From the NCBI GenBank assembly GCA_017987425.1, contig JAGNTT010000111.1:1-6241 (forward strand): DNA of 6,241 nt. Direction: 5' to 3'. Under the pieces are notes generated by a model, which saw only the letters and a program-made list of their open reading frames with translations, did no database searches and had not been told where the DNA came from. Shown piece after piece: positions 5,800 through 6,241 of the stretch. The stretch comes from Candidatus Omnitrophota bacterium. Its GTDB lineage: Bacteria > Omnitrophota > Gorgyraeia > Zapsychrales > Fredricksoniimonadaceae. A program made the translations under genes and the position numbers. Every line of letters starts with the position of its first letter. Position 1 is the stretch's first letter.

Positions 5800-6241
5800 C
5801 TATTTGAATATTTCTTTAAGCAGATTGGTGGTGCGGGCGGCGGGATTTTCGCGGATTTTGGTTTCTTCCTGGGAAAGAACCTTAAACAAGCCGTCGAGCG
5901 ATTTCCCGACGACATACTCTTCCACCGAAGGCGCCGGGAACTTCTGGGCGAAAGGCATCTGCTGGTAACGGTTGATGATCTGCTGATATTTGCCGGTGAC
6001 ATCGTATTCGGCCAGCGCCTTGGTGATGACCGGGGCAAATTGTTTCTGCAGATTGACGTATGTTTTGGATTTGAGAAAATCGGTCGCCGCGGTCGGGCCG
6101 CCTTTGAAGAGGGCCTGCGCGTCCTTGATGTTGAGGCCCACGATCGCATCGAGAAATATCTCCTGGGCTCCGGGAGCGGCTTTTTCCGCGGCGCGGTTCA
6201 TGGAGAGAACGAATTCATCGATCTGTTTGGAAAATCCCATG
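5800..6241 (-). CDS. DUF4197 family protein, C-terminal part
   Basis: The reading frame is open to the window edge, and the visible 146 residues correspond to the C-terminal two thirds of a DUF4197 protein, usually about 220-250 residues with a signal peptide. The Met encoded at 6240 is probably internal, since family members have a G-x-x-K-x-x-D-E-F-x-L-S-M-N-R-A-A-E segment in mid-protein, as here (residues 2-19 of the visible part). Other family features are A-P-x-A-x-E-I-F-x-D-A-I (21-33), Y-V-V-G-K-S-L-D-G-L-F (108-118) and the closing ARTTNLLKEIF. DUF4197 proteins are predicted secreted, mostly helical proteins of unknown function. The N-terminus and any signal peptide lie outside the window. 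No terminator is visible after the stop, so some read-through into the DUF481 gene is possible. Confidence 0.88.
   Translation of the reverse strand, partial: MGFSKQIDEFVLSMNRAAEKAAPGAQEIFLDAIVGLNIKDAQALFKGGPTAATDFLKSKTYVNLQKQFAPVITKALAEYDVTGKYQQIINRYQQMPFAQKFPAPSVEEYVVGKSLDGLFKVLSQEETKIRENPAARTTNLLKEIFK

Noticed and set aside
5775..6149. Minus-strand open frame of 124 codons within the DUF4197 gene
   Set aside because: Its Arg/Ser/Pro-rich translation is a frame shadow of the DUF4197 coding sequence, which has clear family motifs.

Overview
All recognisable genes lie on the minus strand, so the window is read from high to low coordinates. Two secreted beta-barrel/lipoprotein-type envelope proteins, a bacterial Kir-type channel fold, LemA, DUF2207 and DUF4337 proteins point to a bacterium with an outer membrane, using code 11 and of middling GC. 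The lineage cannot be fixed. The family mix and a degenerate GATGGTT-like heptamer repeat remind me of Omnitrophota or Desulfobacterota-like environmental genomes, but this is only an impression.

Layout, in transcription order: (1) 6241-5800, the C-terminal part of a DUF4197 protein, cut by the window edge. (2) A sigma70-like promoter (TTGACT-17-TATAAA) and a DUF481 outer-membrane beta-barrel gene (5716-4979). Its 3' region holds an inverted pair of heptamer-repeat blocks and then a strong minus-strand intrinsic terminator (4884-4832). (3) A closely spaced run of five genes: a KirBac-like channel homologue (4788-3895), a small lipoprotein (3843-3319), a 61-residue zinc-ribbon/transmembrane protein (3287-3102), LemA (3071-2502) and a DUF2207 membrane protein (2491-728). 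Gaps are 51, 31, 30 and 10 bases, so this is probably one operon. (4) After a 102-base gap, a DUF4337 membrane protein (625-98) with a strong ribosome binding site. Bases 1-97 show no gene or terminator that I can support.

The most striking point is the Kir-like protein. It keeps the slide helix, both transmembrane helices, the FARP linker and the full cytoplasmic Kir domain. The potassium selectivity filter (TVGYG in KirBac channels) is absent, and the pore loop is about four residues shorter and reads TLNGPFNPSG. It therefore looks like a Kir scaffold that is not a normal potassium channel. It is encoded with LemA/DUF2207 and two uncharacterised small envelope proteins. I infer that these five genes form an envelope-associated module whose function is unknown. 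LemA-DUF2207 adjacency is a known pattern; the association with a filterless Kir protein is what deserves attention.
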